Below, one piece after another: positions 8,733 through 17,214 of a stretch of DNA of 64,000 nucleotides. The translations under genes and the position numbers were made by a program. Source of the DNA: Aquipseudomonas alcaligenes MRY13-0052 (GTDB lineage Bacteria; Pseudomonadota; Gammaproteobacteria; Pseudomonadales; Pseudomonadaceae); contig BATO01000002.1 of assembly GCA_000474255.1 (NCBI GenBank), positions 1 through 64,000 of the forward strand, read 5' to 3'. The notes under the pieces were generated by a model. It searched no databases. It was not told the origin of the DNA and worked only from the letters and a program-made list of their open reading frames with translations. How positions within the stretch are numbered: the first letter of the stretch is position 1; every line of letters starts with the position of its first letter.

Positions 8733-8978
8733 ATGGCCTTTCAACCCCAGGAAATCTTCTTCCGCAGCAGCGCGCCGGTGACGGTCGACGAAGACAAGTG
8801 CATCGCCCACAAGGGCTGCACCGTGTGCGTCGAGGTCTGCCCGATGGACCTGCTGGCCATCAACCCGGCGACCCAGAAGGCCTACATGGCCTTCGACGAG
8901 TGCTGGTACTGCATGCCCTGCGAGAAGGATTGCCCGACCGGCGCGGTGAAGGTGGAGATCCCCTACCTGCTGCGTTGA
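8733..8978 (+). CDS. AprB-like ferredoxin with two [4Fe-4S] clusters
   Basis: Small electron carrier of 81 residues, probably the beta subunit of the upstream flavoenzyme. Eight cysteines form two cluster motifs: CIAHKGCTVCVEVCP (C-x5-C-x2-C-x3-CP) and CWYCMPCEKDCP (C-x2-C-x2-C-x3-CP). The second motif with the following TGAVKVEIPY closely recalls AprB. AprB of sulfate reducers is about 150 residues with a C-terminal tail that wraps around AprA; this protein ends right after the second cluster, so that tail is missing. It could equally be a dedicated ferredoxin donor. Confidence 0.88.
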   Translation: MAFQPQEIFFRSSAPVTVDEDKCIAHKGCTVCVEVCPMDLLAINPATQKAYMAFDECWYCMPCEKDCPTGAVKVEIPYLLR

Positions 8979-9113
8979 CCGGTTCCGCCCGCCAAAAAAA
9001 TACAACGACCGCCATCCGGCCCGCCGCCGGACGCCTTGCCTGCAAGACCCCTCGTTTCCCACCACCGACGATGTGGCGGAGACGACAACCCGACCAATGA
9101 TTCGAGGGGAACC

Positions 9114-10523
9114 ATGAGCCTACGTGCAACCATCGCCGGCCTCGCGCTGGCCGTTACCACCGCGTCCGCCTCCGCCGAGACCATCCGCATCGCCATCGGC
9201 ACCCAGGACACCACCATCAACTGCGCCACCGGCGGCTTGCTGATCCGCGAGCTGGGCCTGCTGGAGAAGTACCTGCCCCATGACGGCACGTACAAGGACG
9301 CCCATTACGAGGTGGAGTGGAAGAACTTCACCAGCGGCGCGCCGCTGACCAACGAGATGGTCGCCGGCAAGCTGGATTTCGGCGCCATGGCCGACTTCCC
9401 CGGCTCCTTCAACGGCGTCGCCCACCTCGACGCCGGCAAGCGCAGCCTGTTCATCAGCGTGCTCTCGGGCAGCACCCGGGGCAGCGGCAACGGCATCGTG
9501 GTGCCGGCCTCATCCAGCGTGCAGTCCATCGCCGAGCTCAAGGGCAAGACCATCTCCGTGCCCTTCGCCTCCACCGCCCACGGCATGCTGCTGCGCGCCA
9601 TCGCCGCACAGGGCTGGGACCCGGAGAAGGACGTGCGCATCATCGCCCAGCCGCCGGAGATCGCCGGCTCCGCCCTGCGCAGCAACCGCATCGAGGCCCA
9701 CGCCGACTTCGTGCCCTTCGCCGAGCTGTTCCCCAACCGTGGCTTCGCGCGGAAGATCTACGACGGCTCCCAGGCCGAGGCGCCGACCTTCCACGGTGCG
9801 CTGGTGGATGCCGCCTATGCCGAGAAGTACCCGGAAGTGGTCACCGCCTACCTGCGCGCCAGCCTGGAGGCCGACCGCCTGTTCGCCGCCGAGCCGGAGA
9901 AGTACAGCGAGCTGATCGAGAAGGTCACCGGCATCGAGGCCGAGGTGAACTACCTGTTCCACGGCCCCCTCGGCCTGCAGACCCGCGACCTCACCTGGAA
10001 GCCGGAATACCGCCAGGCGGTGGCCACCTCCATCGACACCCTCAAGCTGCTGAAGAAGACCGACCGCGGCCTGGACACCGGCACCTTCATCGATGACCGC
10101 TTCATCCGAGCGGCCTTCAAGGACGCCGGGCAGGACTACGACAAGGCGCTGAAGAACTACGCCCCGCTGCCGTTGGTGGCCAAGGACGCCGCCACCGGTA
10201 AGCCGATCACCGACTTCAAGCGCCTGGCGCAGATCTGGGTGCGCGGCGAAGACAAGGTGCGCCACTACGCCTCCCCGGAAGCGGCCCTGGCCGCCTTGGC
10301 GCAGCTGGAGCAGGAGGGCAAGGATATCCGCGCCATCTACGCCCAGGCCACCGACAGCGGCATCAAGCTGCTGGCCAACCAGGCCTGGTTCGTGCGCAAC
10401 GACAAGGGCGAGCTGTCCGCCTTCCTGCTCAAGGACCAGGCCGAGCGCTACGCCCAGGCCAATGGCGGCACCGCGCTGGACTTCACCCGTGCCAACCAGA
10501 AGCAGGCCCTGGCCAGCCGCTGA
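9114..10523 (+). CDS. TauT/NitT-type substrate-binding protein with long C-terminal extension
   Basis: Periplasmic receptor for an ABC transporter, 469 residues from the ATG at 9114, which has GAGGGGA just upstream. A signal peptide (residues 1-21) ends in ASASAETIRI. The core resembles SsuA/TauA-like receptors: GAMADFPGSFNGVAHL, SIAELKGKTISVPFASTAHGM (in two parts) and RSNRIEAHADFVPFAEL. Such receptors are usually about 320 residues; here roughly 150 more residues follow (after about residue 320), with no domain I recognise. The ligand is unknown; sulfonates, sulfate esters, nitrile- or thiocyanate-like anions are all used by this family. The permease and ATPase follow directly. Confidence 0.85.
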   Translation: MSLRATIAGLALAVTTASASAETIRIAIGTQDTTINCATGGLLIRELGLLEKYLPHDGTYKDAHYEVEWKNFTSGAPLTNEMVAGKLDFGAMADFPGSFNGVAHLDAGKRSLFISVLSGSTRGSGNGIVVPASSSVQSIAELKGKTISVPFASTAHGMLLRAIAAQGWDPEKDVRIIAQPPEIAGSALRSNRIEAHADFVPFAELFPNRGFARKIYDGSQAEAPTFHGALVDAAYAEKYPEVVTAYLRASLEADRLFAAEPEKYSELIEKVTGIEAEVNYLFHGPLGLQTRDLTWKPEYRQAVATSIDTLKLLKKTDRGLDTGTFIDDRFIRAAFKDAGQDYDKALKNYAPLPLVAKDAATGKPITDFKRLAQIWVRGEDKVRHYASPEAALAALAQLEQEGKDIRAIYAQATDSGIKLLANQAWFVRNDKGELSAFLLKDQAERYAQANGGTALDFTRANQKQALASR

Positions 10524-10525
10524 AT

Positions 10526-10615
10526 ACGTAGGGCGGTGCTGAGCGCAGCGAAGCCCAACGCACCCATGCCGAGCGAGGCCCTGTTGGGCCGCGCTCCGCT
10601 TGGCGCCAACCTGCA
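10526..10615. repeat. Imperfect REP-like repeat between receptor and permease genes
   Basis: The gap holds TAGGGCGGTGCTGAGCGCAGCGAAGCCCAACGC and GTTGGGCCGCGCTCCGCTTGGCGCCAAC, related to the GTAGGTTGGGC...GCGCCAACCTAC palindrome at 44.0 kb. It separates the receptor from the permease gene within one operon. Confidence 0.5.
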
Positions 10616-10625
10616 GGAGAAGCCC

Positions 10626-11405
10626 ATGACATCCCTCTTTCGCTGGCCCCTGCGCCTCGCCTCCCTGGCCGCCTGCCTGCTGTTCTGGCAGCTGGCGGCC
10701 ACGGCGCGGCTGGACCTGGGGCTGATCACCTTCAGCTACGTGCCCACCCCCGGCGCGGTGCTGGAGGCCGCCTGGCAGCTGGTGCATTCCAGCAAGCTGC
10801 TGCCGCACCTTTCCAGCAGCCTGGCGCGGGTGTTCGCCGGCTACCTGGCCGCCGCCATCGTCGGCGTGCTGCTGGGCCTGGCCATCGGCCGTTCGCGCTG
10901 GGCCGAGTACAGCCTGCTGCCGCCCCTGGAAGTGCTGCGGCCGATCCCGGCGGTGGCCTGGATTCCCCTGGCCATCCTGATGTTCCCGTCCTCGGAGCTG
11001 TCGATGGTGTTCATCACCTTCACCGGCGCGCTGTTCCCCATCCTGCTCAACACCGTGCACGGCGTCGAAGGCGTCGACCCGCGCCTGGTGGCCTCGGCGC
11101 GCAGCCTGGGTGCCGGGCGCCTGGCCATCCTGCGTGAGGTGATCCTGCCCGGCGCCGCGCCGAGCATCGTCACCGGCCTGGCCATCGGCATGGGCACCTC
11201 GTGGTTCTGCCTGGTCACCGCCGAGATGATTTCCGGGCAGTTCGGCATCGGCTACTACACCTGGGAGTCCTACACCCTGCAGAACTACCCGGACATCGTC
11301 GTCGGCATGCTGCTGATCGGCCTGCTGGGCATGGGCAGCAGCGGCCTGGTGAAGCGCCTCGGCGGCCTCGCCACGCCCTGGTACCGCACGCGGAGGAACG
11401 CCTGA
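10626..11405 (+). CDS. ABC transporter permease (TauC/SsuC type)
   Basis: Inner-membrane permease of 259 residues from the ATG at 10626, preceded by AGGAG. It has about six hydrophobic spans and the coupling loop EGVDPRLVASARSLGAG followed by REVILPGAAPSIVTGL, as in SsuC/TauC. A tryptophan/proline motif (LEVLRPIPAVAWIPLAIL) is typical of this class. The stop codon overlaps the ATPase start as TGATG. It forms the membrane part of the transporter whose receptor is coded immediately upstream. Confidence 0.9.
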   Translation: MTSLFRWPLRLASLAACLLFWQLAATARLDLGLITFSYVPTPGAVLEAAWQLVHSSKLLPHLSSSLARVFAGYLAAAIVGVLLGLAIGRSRWAEYSLLPPLEVLRPIPAVAWIPLAILMFPSSELSMVFITFTGALFPILLNTVHGVEGVDPRLVASARSLGAGRLAILREVILPGAAPSIVTGLAIGMGTSWFCLVTAEMISGQFGIGYYTWESYTLQNYPDIVVGMLLIGLLGMGSSGLVKRLGGLATPWYRTRRNA

Positions 11406-12259
11406 TGAGCGCCTTCGAACAGGTCGTCGAATCCGGCCGCATCGAGGGCCGGCAGCTGTCCATCCGCCTCGGCGAGGGCGCCCAGGCCTTCGATGCCGTG
11501 CAGGCGGTGGACTTCTCCATCGCCCCCGGCGAGTTCGTCTGCATCCTCGGCCCCTCGGGTTGCGGCAAGTCCACCTTGCTCGGCGCCCTGGCCGGGCACC
11601 TGCGGCCGCGTACCGGCACCCTGGAAGTGGACGGGCGCCCCGTGGCCGGGCCTTCGCCGGAGCGCGGCATGGTGTTCCAGCACCACACCCTGCTGCCCTG
11701 GCGCAGCGTGCTCGACAACGTCGCCTTCGGCCTGAAGATGCAGGGCATCGGCAAGCATGAGCGCCGTCGCCAGGCCGCCGAGTTCCTGGGCCTGGTGGGC
11801 CTTGCCGACTTCGCCGGGCGCTGGCCCGCGCAGCTCTCCGGCGGCATGCAGCAGCGCGCCGAGATCGCCCGCGTGCTGATCAACCGGCCGCGCCTGCTGC
11901 TGATGGACGAGCCCTTCGGCGCCCTCGACGCGCAGACCCGTTCGCGCATGCAGGAGCTGCTGCTGGATATCTGGACGCGCATCCGCACCACGGTGGTGTT
12001 CGTCACCCACGACATCGACGAGGCGCTGTTCCTCGCCGACCGCATCCTGGTGATGAGCCCGCGCCCCGGCCGCTTCATCGAGGACCTGCGCCTCGACTTC
12101 CCACGGCCGCGCCGCGCCAGCCTGCTGACCAGCCCCGGCTTCACCCACCTCAAGCGCCACTGCCTGGAATTGCTGCGCCACGAGGAAGGCCGCGAACTGC
12201 CGCGCCTGACCCCGCTCGGCCTGCCCACCGACCACCCGCCCTTGCGAGTCGCCCTATGA
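11405..12259 (+). CDS. ABC transporter ATP-binding protein (TauB/SsuB type)
   Basis: ATPase of 284 residues from the ATG at 11405. Motifs: Walker [16 protein letters not shown]-loop [14 protein letters not shown], signature [15 protein letters not shown], Walker [18 protein letters not shown], and the switch histidine in [15 protein letters not shown]. These are the standard TauB/SsuB features. The last 4 bp overlap the start of the HEAT-repeat gene (ATGA), so the ATPase and HEAT protein are made together. Confidence 0.92.
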   Translation: MSAFEQVVESGRIEGRQLSIRLGEGAQAFDAVQAVDFSIAPGEFVCILGPSGCGKSTLLGALAGHLRPRTGTLEVDGRPVAGPSPERGMVFQHHTLLPWRSVLDNVAFGLKMQGIGKHERRRQAAEFLGLVGLADFAGRWPAQLSGGMQQRAEIARVLINRPRLLLMDEPFGALDAQTRSRMQELLLDIWTRIRTTVVFVTHDIDEALFLADRILVMSPRPGRFIEDLRLDFPRPRRASLLTSPGFTHLKRHCLELLRHEEGRELPRLTPLGLPTDHPPLRVAL

Positions 12260-13221
12260 CCCACCGTGAAACCGACAACCCCGAGATTCTCGACCTGCTG
12301 CCGCGCCTCGCCGATGAGGACGCCGGCGTGCGCCGCATCGCCCTGATCGAGCTGGCCGACCTGGAAGACCCCGAAGGCCTGCCCTGGCTCACCGACGCCC
12401 TGGTGGCCGACGCCGCCGCCGAGGTGCGCGCCGAGGCCGCGCGCCTGCTGGAAGCCTGGGAAGAGCCCGATGTGGTGCAGGCCCTCTGCGCCGCCCTGGC
12501 CGATGGCGACGAAGCCGTGCGCCTGGCCGCCGCGCAGAGCCTGAGCGAACTGAAGAGCACGGAAGCGGGGGAACTGATCCTGCCCTGGGTGCGCCATGCC
12601 GACGCCTTCGTCCGCGCCAGTGCATTGCGCGCCCTGCGCGAGCTGCGCCTGGACACCGCCGCCACGCCGGCGCTGTATGCCCTGGACGATGCCGAAGCCG
12701 GGGTGCGCCGCGAGGCGGTGGGCATCCTCGGCTGGCTCAAGCGCAGTGATGCGCTGCCGGCCCTGGCGCGCCTGGCCAGCGATGACCCGGACACCGAGGT
12801 ACGCCGCGCCGCCACCGGCGCCCTGGGCCTGGCCAGCGACGCCAGCGTGCTGCCGGCGCTGCGCGCGGCCCTGGCCGACGAGGCCTGGCAGGTGCGCGAA
12901 GAAGCCGCCACCACCCTCGGCAAGGTGGGCCTGGACGAGGCCGGCCCGGCCCTGCTCGCCGCCCTGGACGACAGTTACTGGCAGGTGCGCCTGCGCGCCG
13001 CCCGTGCCCTCGGCCGCCTGCGTCATCGCCCGGCCGCACCGGGGCTCGCCGGGCTGCTGGTGCACGGCATCGCCAACCTGCGCAAGGAAGCCGCGCTGGC
13101 CCTGGGTGAGCTGGGTGATGCGTGGGCCGTGCCGGCCCTGCGCGCGGCAGAAGCCGATGGTGATCCGGAAGTGCGCAAGGCGGTGCGCATCGCCCTGGTG
13201 CAACTGCAAGGAGCGGCCTGA
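12256..13221 (+). CDS. HEAT/PBS-lyase-like repeat protein
   Basis: A 321-residue alpha-solenoid of roughly nine helical repeats of about 31 residues, each with the pattern V-R-x-x-A-x-x-x-L-G...L (for example VRREAVGILGWLK, VRRAATGALGLAS, VREEAATTLGKVG, VRLRAARALGRLR). No signal peptide or catalytic motif is visible, so it is probably a cytoplasmic scaffold or maturation factor. HEAT proteins of this PBS-lyase-like type often bind apo-proteins or cofactors. Tight overlap with the ATPase gene upstream and the DUF971 gene downstream (TGATG) marks it as a fixed part of this operon. Confidence 0.85.
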   Translation: MTHRETDNPEILDLLPRLADEDAGVRRIALIELADLEDPEGLPWLTDALVADAAAEVRAEAARLLEAWEEPDVVQALCAALADGDEAVRLAAAQSLSELKSTEAGELILPWVRHADAFVRASALRALRELRLDTAATPALYALDDAEAGVRREAVGILGWLKRSDALPALARLASDDPDTEVRRAATGALGLASDASVLPALRAALADEAWQVREEAATTLGKVGLDEAGPALLAALDDSYWQVRLRAARALGRLRHRPAAPGLAGLLVHGIANLRKEAALALGELGDAWAVPALRAAEADGDPEVRKAVRIALVQLQGAA

Positions 13222-13520
13222 TGGACGCCCCCGCCGGCCTGCGCAATGCCCGCAGCGAAGGGCGCCTGACCCTGGAATGGCGCGATGGCGAGCAGCAGGC
13301 CATCAGCCACGCCCGCCTGCGCGGCGCCTGCCCCTGCTCGCAGTGCAAGGCGGCGCGCCTGCGTGGCGCCATCGCTCTGGTGGACGAGGCCGTGCGCCTC
13401 ACCGCCATCCACCCACAGGGCTACGGCGTGCAGCTGGTGTTCAGCGATGGGCACGAGCGCGGGATCTATCCCTGGGAATACCTGCGGGGGTTGGCCGAGG
13501 CGCCGACGGTCCCGGGCTGA
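13221..13520 (+). CDS. Stand-alone DUF971 (GBBH-like N-terminal domain) protein
   Basis: A 99-residue protein consisting only of the DUF971 domain, which also forms the N-terminus of gamma-butyrobetaine hydroxylase and is found fused or next to Mrp/ApbC iron-sulfur carriers. Recognisable features: LTLEWRDGEQQAISHARLRG, the metal-ligand type motif CPCSQC (residues 35-40), and the closing SDGHERGIYPWEYLRGL. It is the last gene of the operon and overlaps the HEAT gene stop. A role in building or inserting the iron-sulfur clusters of the AprAB-like enzyme is my inference. Confidence 0.85.
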   Translation: MDAPAGLRNARSEGRLTLEWRDGEQQAISHARLRGACPCSQCKAARLRGAIALVDEAVRLTAIHPQGYGVQLVFSDGHERGIYPWEYLRGLAEAPTVPG

Positions 13521-13645
13521 AGCCCGGGCTACGGTGGGGCGACAACTTCGTAGGATGGGTAGAGCGAAGCGAAACCCATGCTGTCGCCGGAGACTCCGCA
13601 TTGATGGGTTTCGTACCTCGCGGAACGCCGCCCGACCCATCCTAC
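13511..13645. repeat. Two adjacent palindromic repeats after the operon
   Basis: CCCGGGCTGAAGCCCGGGCTAC (13511-13532) overlaps the end of the DUF971 gene and is followed by a REPIN (13550-13645) bounded by GTAGGATGGG and CCCATCCTAC. The same GTAGGATGGG family recurs at 21.9-22.1 kb and as halves at 35.6 and 61.1 kb. Confidence 0.75.
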
Positions 13646-13680
13646 GAAAGCGGTTTATGCGGGCGCGGGCGAGGCGGAGC

Positions 13681-14085
13681 TTAGAAATCCACTTCGAAGT
13701 GCCAGCGGATTTCCTGCTCGGCGAGGGCGTTGAGCACCCACTCGTATTCCTGCAGGTCTTCGAGGAAGTCGGTGGAATTGGACAGCGCGCGTGGCTCGGT
13801 GACCAGGTGGCCCTGCAGGGCACGCACGGTCTTGAGGCCGTCCTCGGCGGCGAACCATTGCTCGTCGGGCAGGCTGTCGCTGAGGTCCAGCGCCTCGCCT
13901 TCTTCCAGCAGGTCGGCGAAGTCGCCCGGGTCCTGGCTGACGAACGCCCAGAGGGATTTCACCTTGAGCCGTTTGCACAGCTCGTCGAGCTCGACCTCGT
14001 CCACGCTGGCCACGGCTTTGCCGTTGACGAAGTCATCGATGCCCGCGAGGGGCTTTTCAGGAACTATGTAGATGGCTGCACTCAT
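13681..14085 (-). CDS. Hypothetical acidic cytoplasmic protein
   Basis: A 134-residue protein rich in Asp and Glu with no signal peptide, membrane span or cysteine. Segments such as DEVELDELCKRLKVKSLWAF and SDSLPDEQWFAAEDGLKTV suggest a compact alpha/beta fold with a helical C-terminus ending in EQEIRWHFEVDF. I do not recognise a family with known function. It is alone on the minus strand between the GntR-led operon and the OPT transporter. Confidence 0.7.
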   Translation of the reverse strand: MSAAIYIVPEKPLAGIDDFVNGKAVASVDEVELDELCKRLKVKSLWAFVSQDPGDFADLLEEGEALDLSDSLPDEQWFAAEDGLKTVRALQGHLVTEPRALSNSTDFLEDLQEYEWVLNALAEQEIRWHFEVDF

Positions 14086-14144
14086 GGCTGACGGGCCCTG
14101 TCTATGTTGGCTCTCACTCCGATTAGGCAGCCAGCATAGCGACA

Positions 14145-14168
14145 GTTCCCCCCGAAAAAGGGGGGAAC
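14145..14168. terminator. Perfect GC hairpin, possible transcript end
   Basis: GTTCCCCCC and GGGGGGAAC form a 9-bp perfect stem around GAAAAA, located 32 bp beyond the OPT gene. There is no clear T-run on either side, so a terminator role is tentative. Confidence 0.45.
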
Positions 14169-14199
14169 GAACAGGTTTGCCAAAGGGTTCACACGCGTT

Positions 14200-16245
14200 T
14201 CAGGAACTGCGTTGCGACCTCAGCACATGACGACAGAAGCCTACGCAGACGATGACGAATATCACTAGGCCAAGCCACTCGGCGGTGCTTGCGAAGCCCA
14301 CGCCCACCAGGGCCAGGGGCGCGTCCTTGCCGCTGCCGCCGATCAGCCCGGCGAGCAGGATGCCCATCAGGCTCTCGCCGACGATCAGCCCCGAGGCCAG
14401 CAGCACGCCGCGCCGACGCGGGACTTCGGCATAGGCGTCCGGGTCCTGCCCGGCGGCGATGGCGCGCTTCTGCAGGCGGCTGTCGATCAGCCAGCCCAGC
14501 GCGGCGCCGATCACCAGGGTCATGCCGATGGTGGGCGGCAGGTAGATGCCCAGGCCCACCGCCAGCACCGGCAGGCTGGCCTTGCTGGTGCGGCGCAGGG
14601 CCAGGTCGACGAGGATCAGGGCGACGCCGAGCACCACGCCGATGAGGATCATGTTCCAGTTCAGCGCGTTCTTGAAAATGCCGCTGGCGATGGCCGTGAG
14701 CAGGGTCGCCTGGGGCGCGGCCAGGGCTTGTTGCGGGTCCATGCCCTCACGGGGCAGGGCGCCGGCGAAGCCGTAGGCGTTGTAGAGCAGGTCGAGCACC
14801 GGCGGGATGACCAGGGCACCCGCCAGGCAGCCGACGATCAGCGCCACCTGCTGGCGCCAGGGCGTGGCGCCCACCAGGTAGCCGGTCTTCAGGTCCTGCA
14901 GGTTGTCGTTGGAGATGGCGGCGATGGCCAGCACCACGGCGGTGGTGAACAGGGCCAGGGCGATGGCGACCTTGCCGCCGGCCAGTTGCAGCAGGCCGGA
15001 TTCCAGGCTGCCCATGCCGAGGATCAGCAGCGAGACGAGGATCACCGCGATGATGCCGATGCCGGAGATCGGGCTGCTGGAGGAGCCCACCAGGCCGGCC
15101 ATGTAGCCGCAGGCGGCGGCGATCAGGAAGCCGAAGAAGAAGGCGAACAGCACGCAGCCGGACACCAGGCCCCAGAAGCCGAGGCCGGTGAGTTCCGGCG
15201 CCGCCTCGTGGAGGAAGAAGCCGAACACGCCGAACAGGGCCAGCAGCAGGATGCCCGCCAGCAGCAGGATGGCCCGCGCCGACATGTCGCGCTCGGTGCG
15301 TTCGGTGCTGATCTCGCCCTTGCCGCGCACGGCCTGCAGCGAGGTCCACACGCCCTGGGCCATGGGTTTGAACAGGGTGGCCAGGGTCCAGAGCGCGGCG
15401 ATGCCGATGGTGCCGGCACCGAGGAAGCGCACCTGGGAGCTCCACAGCTGGGTGGCCAGCTCGCTGATGGCCTGGCCGGCGGCCGGGGTGGCGTTGACCG
15501 TGAGCAGTGGTACCGCGACGCCCCAGCAGATGAGCACGCCGACGAGGATGGCGATGCCGGCGGTGATGCCCATCAGGTAGCCGGCGCCCACCAGGGCGAA
15601 GGAGAAACCGGTGGTGAAGCGGAAGGCCGTCTGCCCGGCGGTGGCCCAGACGCTGATGCCCTCGCCCAGCACCTTGAAGCCGCTGCTGCACAGGCTGAAG
15701 GTCGCGGCCACCAGGCCGCCACCGAGGATGTCGCGCAGGCCGGGCTCGTTCTTGTCGCGGGTGGCCGGCTTGCCATCGGTTGCGGCTTCGTCGTCGCTGC
15801 CGACGCGGAGGATTTCCGCCGCCGCCACGCCTTCGGGGTAGGGCAGTTCGCTCTGCACCACCATCACCCGGCGCAGGGGGATGGTGTAGAGCACACCGAG
15901 GATGCCGCCGATGGCGCAGATGGCCGCGGTCTGCCAGAAGGGGAAGCCCGCCCAGTAGCCGATCATCAGCAGGCCGGGGAGGATGAAGATGATCGAGCTC
16001 AGGGTGCCGGCCGCCGAGGCCTGGGTCTGCACCATGTTGTTTTCGAGGATGTTCGAACCCTTGAAGTAGCGCAGCACTGCCATGGAGATCACCGCAGCGG
16101 GGATCGACGAGGCGAAGGTCAGTCCGACCTTGAGGCCGAGGTAGACGTTGGAGGCGGTGAACACCAGGGTGATCAGCGCGCCGAGGACCAGCCCGCGCAG
16201 GGTCAGTTCAGGCAGGTCGAGATGGTCGGGGACGCGGTCCGTCAT
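14200..16245 (-). CDS. OPT-family oligopeptide/metal-chelate transporter
   Basis: Polytopic inner-membrane transporter of 681 residues. The start at 16245 is chosen because GGAG lies just upstream and the protein then begins MTDRVPDHLDLPELTLRG, a normal OPT N-terminus. About 14-16 hydrophobic segments are spread over the length. Family motifs include SNVYLGLKVGLTFASSIPAAV near the N-terminus and NLQDLKTGYLVGATPW (about residue 460). Bacterial OPT proteins import small peptides or glutathione-like compounds, or siderophore-metal chelates. Given the sulfur-gene setting, a sulfur-containing peptide such as glutathione is an attractive but untested substrate. Confidence 0.88.
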   Translation of the reverse strand: MTDRVPDHLDLPELTLRGLVLGALITLVFTASNVYLGLKVGLTFASSIPAAVISMAVLRYFKGSNILENNMVQTQASAAGTLSSIIFILPGLLMIGYWAGFPFWQTAAICAIGGILGVLYTIPLRRVMVVQSELPYPEGVAAAEILRVGSDDEAATDGKPATRDKNEPGLRDILGGGLVAATFSLCSSGFKVLGEGISVWATAGQTAFRFTTGFSFALVGAGYLMGITAGIAILVGVLICWGVAVPLLTVNATPAAGQAISELATQLWSSQVRFLGAGTIGIAALWTLATLFKPMAQGVWTSLQAVRGKGEISTERTERDMSARAILLLAGILLLALFGVFGFFLHEAAPELTGLGFWGLVSGCVLFAFFFGFLIAAACGYMAGLVGSSSSPISGIGIIAVILVSLLILGMGSLESGLLQLAGGKVAIALALFTTAVVLAIAAISNDNLQDLKTGYLVGATPWRQQVALIVGCLAGALVIPPVLDLLYNAYGFAGALPREGMDPQQALAAPQATLLTAIASGIFKNALNWNMILIGVVLGVALILVDLALRRTSKASLPVLAVGLGIYLPPTIGMTLVIGAALGWLIDSRLQKRAIAAGQDPDAYAEVPRRRGVLLASGLIVGESLMGILLAGLIGGSGKDAPLALVGVGFASTAEWLGLVIFVIVCVGFCRHVLRSQRSS

Positions 16246-16365
16246 GGGGCTCTCCAGAGGTATGCCGGCGCGCATTCTGCCGGCAGGGGAAAGCCTAGAC
16301 CAGCGGGTGCGGCCATTGGTTGCAGGGAACGGACGTGAACGTGCAGGGATCGGTCATGGTGTGGG

Positions 16366-17199
16366 TCAGAACGGCTTGTCGCCGAGGATGGTGGCGCGGT
16401 GCATCACGCGGCGGGCGGGGCGGTAGTCGTCGACGGCGAAGTGCTGGGTGATGCGGTTGTCCCAGAAGGCCACGTCGTTCTCCTGCCAGCGCCAGCGCAA
16501 GGTGAATTCCGGGCGCGTGGCGTGGGCGAAGAGGAAGCGCAGCAGGGCGTCGCTCTCGGCGGCGGTGAGTTCGTTGATGCGGGTGGTGAAGCCTTCGCTG
16601 ACGAACAGGCCCTTGCGCCCGGTGACCGGGTGGGTGCGCACCACCGGGTGGCTGACCGGCGGGTGCTTGCGCTTGGCCGCTTCCAGCTTCTCGCGTTCGT
16701 CCGCCGTCAGGCTGAAGCGTTCCTCGGGGAAGGAGCGTGCCAGGTCGTGGGTGGCGGTGAGGCCTTCGAGCATCCGCTGCAGGGGCGCGGAGAGGGCCTC
16801 GAATGCGGCGCTGCTGCTGGCCCAGAGGGTGTCGCCGCCCACTGGTGGCAGCAGCTTGGCACTGAGCACGGCGCCCAGGGCCGGGGTTTCCATGAAGGTG
16901 ACGTCGGTGTGCCAGAGGGCGTTGTCGCGCACGTCGGTGACGGCGGTGTCGAGCACCAGCACTTCCGGCTGCTCGGGGATGTTGGGATAGATCGGGTGGA
17001 TGTGCAGGTCGCCGAACTGGGCGGCGAAACGCGCCTGCTGGGTCGGCTCCAGGGGCTGGGCGCGGAAGAACAGCACCTGGTGCTGGAGCAGGGCGGCTTC
17101 GATGCCGTCGCGGTGTTCGGCGCTCAGCGGCTCGCGCAGGTCGACGCCGCCGATAAGGGCGCCGAGGGCGGGGCTGAGGGGGGTGATGTGCAGGCTCAT
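16366..17199 (-). CDS. tauD: Taurine dioxygenase
   Basis: Fe(II)/2-oxoglutarate dioxygenase that hydroxylates taurine, releasing sulfite and aminoacetaldehyde in the cytoplasm. The 277-residue protein has the iron ligands H-x-D in [12 protein letters not shown] and the distal His in [12 protein letters not shown] near the C-terminus, with the 2-oxoglutarate-binding Arg two residues later. The N-terminal [19 protein letters not shown] is typical of TauD. It is the last gene of tauABCD, 15 bp after tauC. A related alkylsulfonate or sulfate-ester dioxygenase is possible, but the full tau operon favours taurine. Confidence 0.92.
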   Translation of the reverse strand: MSLHITPLSPALGALIGGVDLREPLSAEHRDGIEAALLQHQVLFFRAQPLEPTQQARFAAQFGDLHIHPIYPNIPEQPEVLVLDTAVTDVRDNALWHTDVTFMETPALGAVLSAKLLPPVGGDTLWASSSAAFEALSAPLQRMLEGLTATHDLARSFPEERFSLTADEREKLEAAKRKHPPVSHPVVRTHPVTGRKGLFVSEGFTTRINELTAAESDALLRFLFAHATRPEFTLRWRWQENDVAFWDNRITQHFAVDDYRPARRVMHRATILGDKPF

Positions 17200-17214
17200 G
17201 GCGGTTGTCTCGAA

